NCBI GenBank assembly: GCA_002708315.1
Contig: PANC01000015.1
Span: forward strand, 143,671 to 207,670
Source of the DNA: Lentimicrobiaceae bacterium
GTDB lineage: Bacteria > Bacteroidota > Bacteroidia > Bacteroidales > F082
Reading direction: 5' to 3'
Length of the DNA stretch: 64,000 nucleotides
Position 1 is the first letter of the stretch. Every line of letters begins with the position of its first letter. The position numbers were made by a program, and so were the translations under genes. Shown piece after piece: positions 50,001 to 58,861 of the stretch. The notes beneath the pieces are model-generated. The model was given only the letters and a program-made list of their open reading frames with translations. It was not told the origin of the DNA and did no database searches.

Positions 50001-50412
50001 TAATCATTCCTTGCAGTCCCATTTCCATTCCATCGTCTGGTGAATAAATTCTGGTAATACCATAATTCATTAGTTCTTTTACTTCTTCAGGAAGTATAAC
50101 ACCACCACCACCACCAAATATTTTGATATGACCACAACCCTTATCTTCAAGCATATCATACATATATTTGAAAAACTCCATGTGACCACCTTGATAAGAT
50201 GTGATTGCAATTGCCTGAGCATCTTCTTGAATAGCAGCATTTACTATTTCATGTACTGATCGATTATGGCCAAGATGAATTACCTCAGCACCAGATGACT
50301 GAATAATCCGACGCATAACATTAATGGCAGCATCATGACCATCAAAAAGTGAGGCAGCGGTAACAATACGAATATGGTTTTTAGGTTTGTAAACCTTAGG
50401 AGCCTGTGTCAT
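47041..50412 (-). CDS. icmF: fused isobutyryl-CoA mutase IcmF
   Basis: 1123 residues with the IcmF domain order: N-terminal B12-binding domain ('[15 protein letters not shown]', cobalt ligand His26), a MeaB-like GTPase chaperone ('[20 protein letters not shown]', residues about 202-221, and '[20 protein letters not shown]'), a linker, then the mutase barrel (about 560-1123) with '[20 protein letters not shown]', matching IcmF rather than methylmalonyl-CoA mutase. Known IcmFs interconvert isobutyryl- and n-butyryl-CoA with adenosylcobalamin; some accept pivalyl-CoA. It is monocistronic with its own -7 box. With MetH it points to cobalamin use. Confidence 0.93.
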   Translation of the reverse strand: MTQAPKVYKPKNHIRIVTAASLFDGHDAAINVMRRIIQSSGAEVIHLGHNRSVHEIVNAAIQEDAQAIAITSYQGGHMEFFKYMYDMLEDKGCGHIKIFGGGGGVILPEEVKELMNYGITRIYSPDDGMEMGLQGMINDLMEKSDFASGEMLKIDLNNVLKCSYVAIGRLISAAENYPDLASPMIKELINKSKAKKAPVLGITGTGGAGKSSLVDEIVRRFLDTFPNKYIAIISVDPSKRKSGGALLGDRIRMNAIDDDRVYMRSLATRQSNLSISNYVKDAETIAQAAGFDLIILETSGIGQSDTAIIDHSDVSLYVMTPEYGAASQLEKIDMLDYADVIALNKSDKLGALDALRDVRKQYQRNNMLFDTDLGDMPVYDTVASQFNDPGVNKLYETLLNVLNEKAGGSFVLPEGSFEYSPDKIYIIPPKRVRYLSEITETIRSYNKEVNQQSEVAEKLYNLHKSIDYVKETGSDDFLSLEEIYENTLKELDPINKEILDTWEEKKRQYEGDYYTYKVRDKEIKIATKTESLSHIKIPKISLPKFKSWGEILRWILSENVPGEFPFAAGVFPFKREGEDPTRMFAGEGGPERTNRRFHYVSRGLPAKRLSTAFDSVTLYGEDPDNRPDIYGKIGNSGVSISCLDDAKKLYSGFNLCDPMTSVSMTINGPAPTMVSYFMNTAIDQQCELYIKDNKLEKDVQNKINSIYSKKGTKRPSYQGKIPEGNNGLGLMLLGVTGDMVLPKDTYDDIKKKTICRVRGTIQADILKEDQAQNTCIFSTDFSLKVMGDIQEYFIDNYVKNFYSVSISGYHIAEAGANPISQLAFTLANGFTYVEYYLSRGMDINKFAPNLSFFFSNGEDPEYAVIGRVARLIWAKAMKLKYGANERAQKLKYHIQTSGRSLHAQEIDFNDIRTTLQALYAIYDNCNSLHTNAYDEAITTPTEDSVRRAIAIQMIINHELGLSKNQNPLQGSFIIEELTELVEEAILTEMDRLTERGGVLGAMETMYQRGKIQEESLYYEHLKHTGEMPIIGVNTFLGSQGSKTIVPGEVIRATKKEKEYQIKMLNELHKTWEVEAKEALKILKLKAMKNENVFDALMDATKYTSIGQITNTLFHVGGQYRRNM

Positions 50413-50436
50413 ATTATTTTAATTTTTGAGTAACTG

Positions 50437-50444
50437 CAAATATA
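50437..50444 (-). promoter_or_regulatory. -7 box before icmF
   Basis: Minus-strand TATATTTG, 24 bases before the icmF start codon. Upstream TTG not convincing. Confidence 0.4.
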
Positions 50445-50634
50445 ATCAATGTTTGGTTTAAAAAGATTGCATGTTTTGTTATATGAATGGACTAAAATCT
50501 AACAAAAATTCAAATAAAAATATTTATAATCTGCCATGAATCAAAATATAAAAATTCCATGGTCTTATATTTTTTCTAGTGTATAAAGTTGTTGGGTAAC
50601 TGAATTTAAGGTAGCAAAAACTAGGTTTTTTTGG

Positions 50635-50642
50635 TAAATTTG
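50635..50642 (+). promoter_or_regulatory. -7 box (TAAATTTG) before the DPP11 gene
   Basis: Perfect TAnnTTTG match 24 bases before ATG 50667. No upstream TTG at the usual distance. Confidence 0.4.
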
Positions 50643-50666
50643 TGGCTTATTTAAATATCAAACAAA

Positions 50667-52841
50667 ATGAGAAACTTAAATATATTTCTGACTTTATCTT
50701 TTGTGATTTTAAGTCGTATTTATTTATTTGCTGGCGAGGGAATGTGGATCCCAATGCTATTACAACAAATGAATGAAAAAGAAATGAAGGAGATGGGAAT
50801 GAAGATTACAGCTGAGGATATTTATTCCATCAACAAAAGTAGTCTTAAAGATGCCATTGTATTATTTGGTCGTGGTTGTACTGGTGAAATAATTTCGAAT
50901 GAAGGGTTATTGCTTACCAACCATCACTGTGGGTATGGTAATATACAAAAGCATAGTAGTATTGATAATGATTATCTCACAGATGGTTTTTGGGCTATGA
51001 ATCGTGATGAAGAGCTCCCAAACCCTGGATTAACAGCTACTATTATGATTGAGATGAGAGATGTTACAAAAGAAGTTCTCGAAGGTGTTGATGATGATAG
51101 TATGTCGATGATAATTCGCAACTCACTTGTAAAAGAAAACATAAAAAATGCTATTTCAGGGTTCGAAGAAAATTCAAAATACAAAGCCAAAATAGTGCCA
51201 TTTTTTAAGGGGAATCAGTATTATATGATAGTAACCGAGACCTTTAAAGATATAAGATTAGTTGGTGCTCCCCCATCAAACATTGGTAAATTTGGTGGTG
51301 ATACTGATAACTGGATGTGGCCGCGTCATACGGGGGATTTCTCTCTTTTCAGAATTTATGTTGATAAGGATGGAAACCCCGCAGAATATTCAGAAGACAA
51401 TGTTCCTTACCAGCCTAAATATTTTTTGCCCATCTCCATAGATGGAGTTGATGAAGGTGACTTTACATTTGTATTTGGTTATCCTGCACGTACAAATGAA
51501 TATTTGCCATCCTATGCCGTTGAATTGATTACGGAAAAGAGAAACCCTGATAAGATTGATCTCAGAGAAACAAGGCTTGATATTTTTTCAAAATATTCAA
51601 ATAAATATCCGGAGGTTAGAATAAAATATGCCTCAAAACATGCCAGAGTGTCCAATTATTGGAAGAAAATGATAGGAGAAAGTGCTGGTGTTGAGAGAAT
51701 GAAAGGGATTGATAAAAAAATGGAGTTTGAAGATAACTTTGTAAAGTGGGCAGATGAATCTGAAACCCCCCAGTATGCAAGCATATTAATAGAATTTAAA
51801 AAATTATATACTAAACTTGAACCTCTGCAAGTTGCCACTGATTATCTAAATGAGGCCGGTATGGCAATTGAAATTGTAAAATTTGCTAATACTTACAAAA
51901 AACTAGTTGGCATTAGTAAGGATGCATCAGTTAGCGAAAAGGATATTAAAACGGAAATAGAAAAATTAAAGCAAAACAATCAATATTTCTTCAAGGATTA
52001 TTATCAACCGATTGACGAAGAGGTAATGTCCGCATTACTTATCTTATATGACGAAAACATGCCTGATGGAAAATACAAGCCAGAGTTTTTCAAAACCATA
52101 CATGGTAAATTCAAGGGTAATTATCAGGCATATACTAAATATGTTTTTTCAAAGTCGATGTTTGATAAGGAAAATAAATTAGGAGAGTTTTTGAACACAT
52201 ACAAAGCTAACAGATATAAGAAAATTCAAAAAGACCCTGCTTTTGAAATTGCATCTCAACTAGGGAGTATATACAATAATAATATCAGGAAGCAGGTATT
52301 GGCCATAAACAATTCCATTGATAGTCTTTCAAGAATTTATATGAAGGCTCAAATGGAGATGTTGCCTAACCATAGGTTTTATCCTGATGCTAACTTCACC
52401 CTTCGTGTTTCTTATGGTAATGTGAGTGGATACTACCCAAAGGATGCCGTATATTATGCACCATTTTCAACTTTAGAGGGAATAATGGAAAAAGAAAATC
52501 CAGAGATTTATGATTATGTGGTAACCGAAAGGTTGAGAGAGCTATATACATCCAAGGATTATGGTGAGTATGCTGATGAAGACGGAGAATTACATGTTGC
52601 ATTTATTGCAAGTAATCATACAACAGGTGGTAATTCAGGAAGCCCAGTACTTAATGCAAATGGAGAGCTTGTTGGAGTAAACTTTGATAGATGCTGGGAA
52701 GGAACAATGAGTGACCTAATGTATGATCCAAATGTTTGTAGGAATATTTCCATTGATATTAGATACTTTTTATTTATCGTTGATAAATATGCTGGTGCAG
52801 GATACTTATTGAATGAAATGAGCTTGGTAGGATCCAATTAA
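50667..52841 (+). CDS. S46 family Asp/Glu-specific dipeptidyl-peptidase (DPP11-type)
   Basis: 724 residues with a signal peptide (1-22, then 'GEGMWIPMLLQQM', the S46 start). Catalytic His is in 'LLTNHHCGYG' (His86/87), catalytic Ser657 in 'TGGNSGSPV'. The residue 18 after the catalytic Ser decides specificity in this family: DPP7 has Gly, DPP11 has Arg (Arg673 in P. gingivalis). Here it is Arg675 in 'GVNFDRCWEG', so cleavage after Asp or Glu is expected. The enzyme removes dipeptides from N-termini in the periplasm, feeding amino-acid metabolism; it fits with the C25 protease and tryptophanase. The DAHP synthase gene follows by 45 bases. Confidence 0.93.
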   Translation: MRNLNIFLTLSFVILSRIYLFAGEGMWIPMLLQQMNEKEMKEMGMKITAEDIYSINKSSLKDAIVLFGRGCTGEIISNEGLLLTNHHCGYGNIQKHSSIDNDYLTDGFWAMNRDEELPNPGLTATIMIEMRDVTKEVLEGVDDDSMSMIIRNSLVKENIKNAISGFEENSKYKAKIVPFFKGNQYYMIVTETFKDIRLVGAPPSNIGKFGGDTDNWMWPRHTGDFSLFRIYVDKDGNPAEYSEDNVPYQPKYFLPISIDGVDEGDFTFVFGYPARTNEYLPSYAVELITEKRNPDKIDLRETRLDIFSKYSNKYPEVRIKYASKHARVSNYWKKMIGESAGVERMKGIDKKMEFEDNFVKWADESETPQYASILIEFKKLYTKLEPLQVATDYLNEAGMAIEIVKFANTYKKLVGISKDASVSEKDIKTEIEKLKQNNQYFFKDYYQPIDEEVMSALLILYDENMPDGKYKPEFFKTIHGKFKGNYQAYTKYVFSKSMFDKENKLGEFLNTYKANRYKKIQKDPAFEIASQLGSIYNNNIRKQVLAINNSIDSLSRIYMKAQMEMLPNHRFYPDANFTLRVSYGNVSGYYPKDAVYYAPFSTLEGIMEKENPEIYDYVVTERLRELYTSKDYGEYADEDGELHVAFIASNHTTGGNSGSPVLNANGELVGVNFDRCWEGTMSDLMYDPNVCRNISIDIRYFLFIVDKYAGAGYLLNEMSLVGSN

Positions 52842-52886
52842 TAATTTATCCACACAATTGATAACATAAAAATTTAACCATATATT

Positions 52887-53981
52887 TTGAATCCGAAACT
52901 AAAAATATTACCCCTTAATGATTGGATAGATACCGAAGGAATGCCACTTGTAATTTCTGGGCCATGTAGTGCTGAAACAGAAGAACAATTACTAAAAACG
53001 GCAATACAACTCAAAGAAATAGGTAAGGTTCATGTTTTGAGAGCTGGCATATGGAAACCTCGCACACGACCAAATGATTTTGAAGGGGTTGGTGAAAAAG
53101 GCTTAGAATGGCTTAAAAAGGCAAAAAAATCCACGGGGTTGCTAACTTCTGTTGAAGTTGCTGATGCAAATCATGTGGAATTGGCATTGAAACATAATGT
53201 TGACATACTCTGGGTTGGTGCAAGAACTGTTGTCAATCCTTTTTCTGTGCAAGCAATAGCAGAAGCATTGACAGGTGTAGACGTTCCTGTTATGATAAAA
53301 AACCCTCTTAATCCTGATCTTAAATTATGGTTGGGGGCAATAGAGAGACTAAATACAATAGGCATTAATAAATTAATTGCAGTACATAGGGGATTTCATT
53401 ATTTTGAAAAATCTCCATTTAGAAATGCTCCCATGTGGGAAATACCAATTGAACTAAAAAGAGTGGCACAGGGATTGCCAATTATCGTTGACCCTAGCCA
53501 TATTTGTGGTAATAGAGAATTGCTGGAAAGTATTAGTCAAAAGGCTCTTGATTTGGAAATGGATGGGCTTATGATTGAAAGTCACCATGACCCAGATGCC
53601 GCATTAACGGATTCTGCTCAGCAAATTTCTCCGCATGAATTAAAAGAACTTCTTGAAAACCTTATAATTAGAAATAGAAAGGGGAATATTGATTTTCAGC
53701 ATAAACTTGAAGGGTTAAGAACAGAGATAGATAAGCTTGACGGAGAGCTACTTCAGATTCTATCTAAAAGAATGGAAATTATTGATGAGATTGGCGAATA
53801 CAAGAGAAATAATGATATAACCATTCTTCAAATGAAAAGGTGGGCTGGAATAATAAAGGATAGATTGGCCATAGGAACACATATGGGGCTAGACAAATTT
53901 TTCCTACAAAAGCTATTACACCTCATACACAAGGAGTCAATCAATCGACAAGAGGATATTTTCTTAAATGAAGGTAATTGA
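52887..53981 (+). CDS. bifunctional DAHP synthase (type I-beta)/chorismate mutase
   Basis: 364 residues; translation starts at TTG 52887, the only start before the conserved part. The N-terminal barrel has 'PLVISGPCSAETEEQL', 'LRAGIWKPRTRP', 'VGARTVVNPFSVQAIAEAL' and 'LPIIVDPSHICGNRELL', all type I-beta DAHP synthase motifs. A C-terminal helical AroQ chorismate mutase (about 275-355, 'GLRTEIDKLDGELLQILSKR') follows. In Bacteroidota the mutase domain both acts in phenylalanine/tyrosine synthesis and gives feedback control of the first shikimate step by prephenate or chorismate. Monocistronic; convergent with the MATE gene. Confidence 0.95.
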   Translation: MNPKLKILPLNDWIDTEGMPLVISGPCSAETEEQLLKTAIQLKEIGKVHVLRAGIWKPRTRPNDFEGVGEKGLEWLKKAKKSTGLLTSVEVADANHVELALKHNVDILWVGARTVVNPFSVQAIAEALTGVDVPVMIKNPLNPDLKLWLGAIERLNTIGINKLIAVHRGFHYFEKSPFRNAPMWEIPIELKRVAQGLPIIVDPSHICGNRELLESISQKALDLEMDGLMIESHHDPDAALTDSAQQISPHELKELLENLIIRNRKGNIDFQHKLEGLRTEIDKLDGELLQILSKRMEIIDEIGEYKRNNDITILQMKRWAGIIKDRLAIGTHMGLDKFFLQKLLHLIHKESINRQEDIFLNEGN

Positions 53982-53995
53982 TTTAGATGAGATTA

Positions 53996-55330
53996 TTAAA
54001 TATTATTGTTTTTCCAATTCCCTTTTATAAGGTAAATAATGGAAACAATGCTTAGTAATAACCCGTAAACAATTTCAGAAGACCATGCCAATGTAACATT
54101 TGCATCAAAAATAAATATCAAGATGTATGTGTATATTAGATAGATGGCCAGAACAATAACTTCTAATGACAATGAAACATCGGTTCTGCCAGTTCCAGAT
54201 ATTCCGTTGAAAAATATAAACCCAAGTCCAACAAATATAACGCCAACACTTACAATTTTAAGAGCTGGGCGACCCATTTCAATTAATATGGGATCATTTG
54301 TATAAATACTAAGTATGGCATTTGGGAATAACAAACCAATACTCACAATACCAATTACACCTATTAGAGTTAATCCTGCTATCTTATAAACTAGAGAAAT
54401 TACCTCATCTTCTTTTCCTAAACCAATTACATAACTAACAAGGGTGTTCGTAGCAGTTGCAAAACCCCAAATTGGAATCATTAATATTACATATATACTT
54501 CGGATTATATTTGAAACTGCAAGAGCCATTTCTCCAATTTTTTCAATAAGTAAAAAGAATACAAACCATACTGATAATGAAAGAAATTGTTGCAGCATAA
54601 TCGGTATTGCAATTTTTAATATGGAGTATAATCTTGCTAGTTCAGGTTTATAAAACTTGAATAAATTATAGTCGGAGAATTTGACAGTTACAAATGTATA
54701 TATGATGAAATAAATTAATGCAGTAGCCTCAGCTATAACAGATGCTATTGCTGCACCAGCTACGCCTAATTCTGGGGCTCCGAATTTTCCAAAAATCAAT
54801 ATGTAATCTAAAATAATATTAACGGCTGCCATCACAAATGTTGACCATGTAATAACTTTAGTTTTTGTTAGTCCAACATAAAAGGCTCTAAAAACCATAT
54901 TACCCATTGCAAAGAAAATACCGAATGATCTATACTTCAAATAAATTGATGTTTCAATGAATATATTTTCTGATTTGACAGCAAAATCAAGTATAAAAAC
55001 TGACCAATAGCGTAACAATAAAAAAGTTAGAATAGCCATTGGAAGCATAAAGTAAAGTGACTGATCTATTATTTGCCCTATTTCTTTTGGCTTACCCTCT
55101 CCATTTCTTCTTGCAATGATAATTTGAGCTCCAGTACTGAATCCAAGACCTAGCATAATAACAGCTAAATAGAAAAGTCCTCCAAGAGCCCCTGCTCCAA
55201 GAGCAATTTCACCAACCCTTCCTAAAAAAGCTGTATCTGTAATGTTTATGAGGTTTTGTGCAATGCTACCAAGAATTATTGGGTAAGCAATCTGCCAAAT
55301 CCGGCTATATTTTATGTCTGTTCTTGTCAT
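53996..55330 (-). CDS. MATE family efflux transporter
   Basis: 444 residues with 12 predicted membrane helices. 'IWQIAYPIILGSIAQNLINI' and 'DTAFLGRVGEIALGAGALGG' are N-lobe hallmarks, and the duplicated C-lobe has 'LSLSVWFVFFLLIEKIGEMA' and 'AVSNIIRSIYVILMIPIWGF'. MATE proteins export drugs or metabolites by Na+ or H+ antiport; the substrate is unknown. Monocistronic with a TAnnTTTG box at 55339-55346. Confidence 0.94.
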   Translation of the reverse strand: MTRTDIKYSRIWQIAYPIILGSIAQNLINITDTAFLGRVGEIALGAGALGGLFYLAVIMLGLGFSTGAQIIIARRNGEGKPKEIGQIIDQSLYFMLPMAILTFLLLRYWSVFILDFAVKSENIFIETSIYLKYRSFGIFFAMGNMVFRAFYVGLTKTKVITWSTFVMAAVNIILDYILIFGKFGAPELGVAGAAIASVIAEATALIYFIIYTFVTVKFSDYNLFKFYKPELARLYSILKIAIPIMLQQFLSLSVWFVFFLLIEKIGEMALAVSNIIRSIYVILMIPIWGFATATNTLVSYVIGLGKEDEVISLVYKIAGLTLIGVIGIVSIGLLFPNAILSIYTNDPILIEMGRPALKIVSVGVIFVGLGFIFFNGISGTGRTDVSLSLEVIVLAIYLIYTYILIFIFDANVTLAWSSEIVYGLLLSIVSIIYLIKGNWKNNNI

Positions 55331-55338
55331 TTAGCCGG

Positions 55339-55346
55339 CAAAGGTA
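55339..55346 (-). promoter_or_regulatory. -7 box before the MATE gene
   Basis: Minus-strand TACCTTTG, a TAnnTTTG match only 8 bases before the start codon, so the leader would be very short. A 9-base stem (AAGGATTAT / ATAATCC) at 55431-55454, downstream of corA, may mark the end of that transcript. Confidence 0.4.
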
Positions 55347-55475
55347 GTGTCAAATTATTTTATTATAATCAATTAAATACTAATGGGTGTGTTTCTTTTT
55401 TAATTGAATTTTGGGATTGTATTATTATTCAAGGATTATAGATAATAATAATCCCTTTGTGGTAGCAATAATTAA

Positions 55476-56384
55476 CTAAAGCCATTTTTGTCGCCTAAAG
55501 TAGGCGACCATTCCACCACCGATCGCAATCATAATAAAAATTATTATCCAAAAGGTAGAGCTGTTTTTTTCTAGGGGCAGTAGAACATTCATACCATATA
55601 AACCGGTAAGGAATGTTAACGGGAGAATGATTGATGAGATTAATGTAAGTATTTTCATAATCTCATTTGTTTTGTTTGTTTGCATTGAGTCAAACGTTGT
55701 CCCCAATCCTTCTATCAGTTCTCCATAGTCTTCCGTCATATCCCACATCTTGTTGTAATAATCAAGTATATTACCCCAATAGCCTTCCATATTGTCAGCA
55801 AATCCTTCTACAACTCCACTTTCAAATTTATTAAAAACCCTAAGTTGTGGCTTAAACATAGTGTTTATGGCAATTATGTTTTTCCTAGTAACAGATAATC
55901 TTTCAATAATTCTTCGGGCTTTTCCACTAAAAAGTTCACGGTTTATCAAGTCCAATTCAAGTCCAATTTTTTTGAGAATAGAAACAGATTCGGCCATTAG
56001 CTTTTCAAGAATTGTATAGAGCAAAGCATCCGAAGTCCCAACTTCGAAATCAATGCCTTTTTCTTCCTGCTCTTTTGCTTCTTCAAAAATCCTGTCCACT
56101 GCCCAGTGAGTTTTCCCAACAGTAATGATGAAGTCTTCACCCCAGAATACCTTTAGTTCACGAGGTTTAACAAACAAATTTTGTCTATCAAATACTGGGA
56201 AATGCAAGACTAAAAAATAATAGTCATCGTAGATATCAATTTTTGGGCGTTGATTAGTTTGCTTGCAATCTTCAATATCTAGATGGTGAAAATGATACTT
56301 GTTTTCAAATTCATCAAAATCACGTTCATCAGGATTGTTTACATGTAACCATCTTAGGCGTCCTATTTTTATTAATTCTCTCAC
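55476..56384 (-). CDS. corA: CorA family magnesium/divalent cation transporter
   Basis: 302 residues. The cytoplasmic alpha/beta domain and long stalk helix lead to two C-terminal membrane helices. The first ends in the diagnostic GMN motif ('TFLTGLYGMNVLLPLE', about residue 263), and 'TFDSMQTNKTNEIMKILTLI' precedes it. CorA pentamers form a Mg2+ channel gated by intracellular Mg2+. The overall length and the acidic N-terminus ('HVNNPDERDFDEFENKY') are as expected. A TAnnTTTG box touches the start codon region, so a near-leaderless message is possible. Confidence 0.95.
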   Translation of the reverse strand: MRELIKIGRLRWLHVNNPDERDFDEFENKYHFHHLDIEDCKQTNQRPKIDIYDDYYFLVLHFPVFDRQNLFVKPRELKVFWGEDFIITVGKTHWAVDRIFEEAKEQEEKGIDFEVGTSDALLYTILEKLMAESVSILKKIGLELDLINRELFSGKARRIIERLSVTRKNIIAINTMFKPQLRVFNKFESGVVEGFADNMEGYWGNILDYYNKMWDMTEDYGELIEGLGTTFDSMQTNKTNEIMKILTLISSIILPLTFLTGLYGMNVLLPLEKNSSTFWIIIFIMIAIGGGMVAYFRRQKWL

Positions 56385-56849
56385 AGGGCCAAAAGTAGTG
56401 AATTATCCTTAAAGCCGAAAGGATTATTTTGGTAAATATGAATACCAAACTACACAAGATTATACTTTTATATGTATGAGTTTAGCCCAGGTTTAGTTAA
56501 TGTTTTATATGATATTAGAACTTGTATGGAGCCATGATTTATCATGTTCTTTCAGCCATTGTAAGCATCTTATTTTATTCTCTTCTGTCAATAATTGCAA
56601 AATTCTAAATTTCTTGAGTTAATAAAGATTTTCCATAATCTTCAAATGCAACCATTATTATAACTACTTCAGTCATAAATTTTGACTTTTAATTGCAGTA
56701 CTTTTAATAAAAGGTTTCGTGATAAACCAAGGAATAATTAAATTTGCGGTGGTGTAAAAGGTTCTAGTTTTGATAAAAATGAGCACAACACCAAAGACGT
56801 ATAAGTATTCCCAATCAGACTTTAATGACTTTATTAAAATAGCAGATAG
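56385..56849. other. 465-base intergenic region between corA and ispG
   Basis: Contains a minus-strand -7 box for corA (56390-56397), a decayed minus-strand frame (about 56500-56676) that reads 'MTEVVIIMVAFEDYGKSLLT' then continues after a one-base shift as 'LKKFRILQLLTEENKIR', and the ispG promoter (56715-56746). Also a 28-codon frame (56779-56865) that overlaps the ispG start in another frame. No functional gene recognised. Confidence 0.5.
56715..56746 (+). promoter_or_regulatory. promoter of ispG
   Basis: TTTC at 56715-56718, a 20-base spacer, then TAAATTTG at 56739-56746, a perfect -7 box with a one-mismatch upstream element. The leader before TTG 56850 would be about 97 bases. Confidence 0.5.
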
Positions 56850-58319
56850 TTGTATAAATCAATAGAAATAACATTAGGTAATTTGAAAATGGGGGGAGAC
56901 TATCCTGTGAGAATTCAATCCATGACCAATACTAAAACATCGGACATTAATTCAACGGTTGATCAGATTGTTGAATTAGTAAAAAGTGGTTGTGAAATTG
57001 TTAGGGTAACAACTCAAAACATATCAGATGCAAAATGCCTAAAGGACATAAGGCATGAGTTGGAAAAACTTAATATACTGGTGCCAATTGTTGCGGATGT
57101 TCATTTTAATCCAAAGGTTGCTGAAGTTGCTGCATTGTATGCAGATAAAGTTAGAATAAATCCTGGAAACTATTATTCATCAAAAGTTAATGAAACCAAT
57201 CTTGATGGGATATCCAGAAATTTACTGCCATTAATAAATATATGTAAAAAGAATAATACCATCATTAGGATAGGAGTAAACCATGGATCATTATCAGATA
57301 GGGTGCTACAGGAATATGGAGATACTCCTTTGGGCATGGTTCAATCTCTTATGGAGTTTGTGGAAGTATGCAGTATTCATGATTTTCACAATATAGTTTT
57401 ATCGGTTAAAACAAGTAGTGTGCCCATTATGATAGAGTCAAATTTACTTCTTGTTGATAGATTAAGAGCCAAAGGTGTTTTTTATCCACTCCATTTGGGT
57501 GTTACTGAAGCCGGTGGGGATGATGAAGGAAGAATTAAATCTGCTTTAGGCATAGGGTATCTTTTGTCTAAAGGTATTGGGGATACCATAAGAGTAAGTC
57601 TAGCAGAGAGTCCTATTATGGAATTACCAACCGCTAGATATCTCGCTTCCAACTACGGGATATCTACTGGCAATAATTTTATTGAAAAACAACACATTGA
57701 GAAAATAGCCATACCAGCAAATGAAATAAATGGACCCATTATTGTTTCAAATAAAACTTCAAAACATTCCGATTATTCTTATGAATCATTGAAATCAAAA
57801 AAGATCCCAGAATTAAAAATTATGGAGATTGTAAAATTAGAATACAATAATATGGATTACAATACTTTAATGGTGAGAACTTCGGCTGATTTAAGCTCAA
57901 TGTTGTATAATAATAATATAGATGGAGTCAGCCTTAGTAACACCCTTACAAATGATGGCCAGAACTCTAAAATATTGCAAGTAATACTACAGGCAATGGG
58001 CAAAAGAATTTTCAATTCTGAATACATAGCCTGTCCCACTTGTGGTAGAACTAATGTTGACTTGGTAAAATTACTTAGAAAAATAAAGCAACACACAGAT
58101 AGCTTGGTTGGATTAAAAATTGCTGTTATGGGATGTATTGTTAATGGTCCTGGAGAAATGCTAGGTGCAGATTATGGTATAGTTGGAAGTTCTAAAGGCC
58201 ATATTAATCTTTATAAAAAGGGTAAAATAGTTGAAAAACGTATACCTGAGAATGAGGCTGTCAAAGCATTAACAACTTTAATAAAACTTTCTGGTGATTG
58301 GAAAGATAAATTATCTTAA
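56850..58319 (+). CDS. ispG: (E)-4-hydroxy-3-methylbut-2-enyl-diphosphate synthase IspG
   Basis: 489 residues; catalyses the penultimate step of the MEP isoprenoid pathway with a [4Fe-4S] cluster. 'MGGDYPVRIQSMTNTKTSDI' opens the TIM barrel, 'ADVHFNPKVAEVAALYADKV' and 'RINPGNY' follow, and the C-terminal cluster domain has Cys in 'YIACPTCGRTNVDL' and 'VMGCIVNGPGEM'. An insertion of about 100 residues (about 285-385) separates the domains; E. coli (372 residues) lacks it and most Bacteroidota proteins (about 600 residues) have a longer one. The start is TTG at 56850, directly after an in-frame TAG (56847-56849), so no upstream start is possible in this frame. Confidence 0.93.
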   Translation: MYKSIEITLGNLKMGGDYPVRIQSMTNTKTSDINSTVDQIVELVKSGCEIVRVTTQNISDAKCLKDIRHELEKLNILVPIVADVHFNPKVAEVAALYADKVRINPGNYYSSKVNETNLDGISRNLLPLINICKKNNTIIRIGVNHGSLSDRVLQEYGDTPLGMVQSLMEFVEVCSIHDFHNIVLSVKTSSVPIMIESNLLLVDRLRAKGVFYPLHLGVTEAGGDDEGRIKSALGIGYLLSKGIGDTIRVSLAESPIMELPTARYLASNYGISTGNNFIEKQHIEKIAIPANEINGPIIVSNKTSKHSDYSYESLKSKKIPELKIMEIVKLEYNNMDYNTLMVRTSADLSSMLYNNNIDGVSLSNTLTNDGQNSKILQVILQAMGKRIFNSEYIACPTCGRTNVDLVKLLRKIKQHTDSLVGLKIAVMGCIVNGPGEMLGADYGIVGSSKGHINLYKKGKIVEKRIPENEAVKALTTLIKLSGDWKDKLS

Positions 58320-58438
58320 AAATATTTTTATACCTTATTTAGTTTAATTCCTAATTTTCAAAAAAAGGCTGTTATTTAGCAATATAAAATACAAAAATTA
58401 CGTACCTTTATTAAAACTTTAACAATCGAATTGAAGCA

Positions 58439-58861
58439 ATGGACATATCACATATAGAGCATATTGGAATTGCCGTCGACAGTTTAGATGAGGCAATTCC
58501 GTACTACGAAGAAATACTCGGGCTTAAATGTTATGCCATAGAGGAAGTAACGGACCAAAAAGTGAGAACTGCTTTTTTCAAAATAGGTCAAACCAAAATA
58601 GAACTACTGGAAACCACTGACCCAGAAGGGCCAATTGGCAAGTTCATATCAAAACGTGGACAAGGTATACACCACATTGCATTTGCATCTAGTAATGTTG
58701 AGAAAAATTTGCATGAGGCTGAAGCAAAGGGAATAAGATTAATTGATAAAGTCCCACGTAAAGGAGCTGAAGGACTTGACATTGCATTTTTACATCCAAA
58801 ATCTACATTTGGTGTATTAACCGAATTTTGCGAGGACAAAAAAAGTAAATATCAAACTTAA
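58439..58861 (+). CDS. mce: methylmalonyl-CoA epimerase
   Basis: 140 residues of the vicinal-oxygen-chelate fold: 'HIEHIGIAVDSLDEAIPYYE' at the N-terminus provides a metal His, 'TKIELLETTDPEGPIGKFI' and 'GQGIHHIAFASSNVEKNL' the others, and 'LTEFCE' the terminal Glu. It interconverts (R)- and (S)-methylmalonyl-CoA in propionate metabolism. In Bacteroidota this gene usually heads an operon with mmdA and the other subunits of methylmalonyl-CoA decarboxylase. Here only a decayed remnant of the last subunit follows. No methylmalonyl-CoA mutase lies in the window other than IcmF. Confidence 0.95.
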   Translation: MDISHIEHIGIAVDSLDEAIPYYEEILGLKCYAIEEVTDQKVRTAFFKIGQTKIELLETTDPEGPIGKFISKRGQGIHHIAFASSNVEKNLHEAEAKGIRLIDKVPRKGAEGLDIAFLHPKSTFGVLTEFCEDKKSKYQT

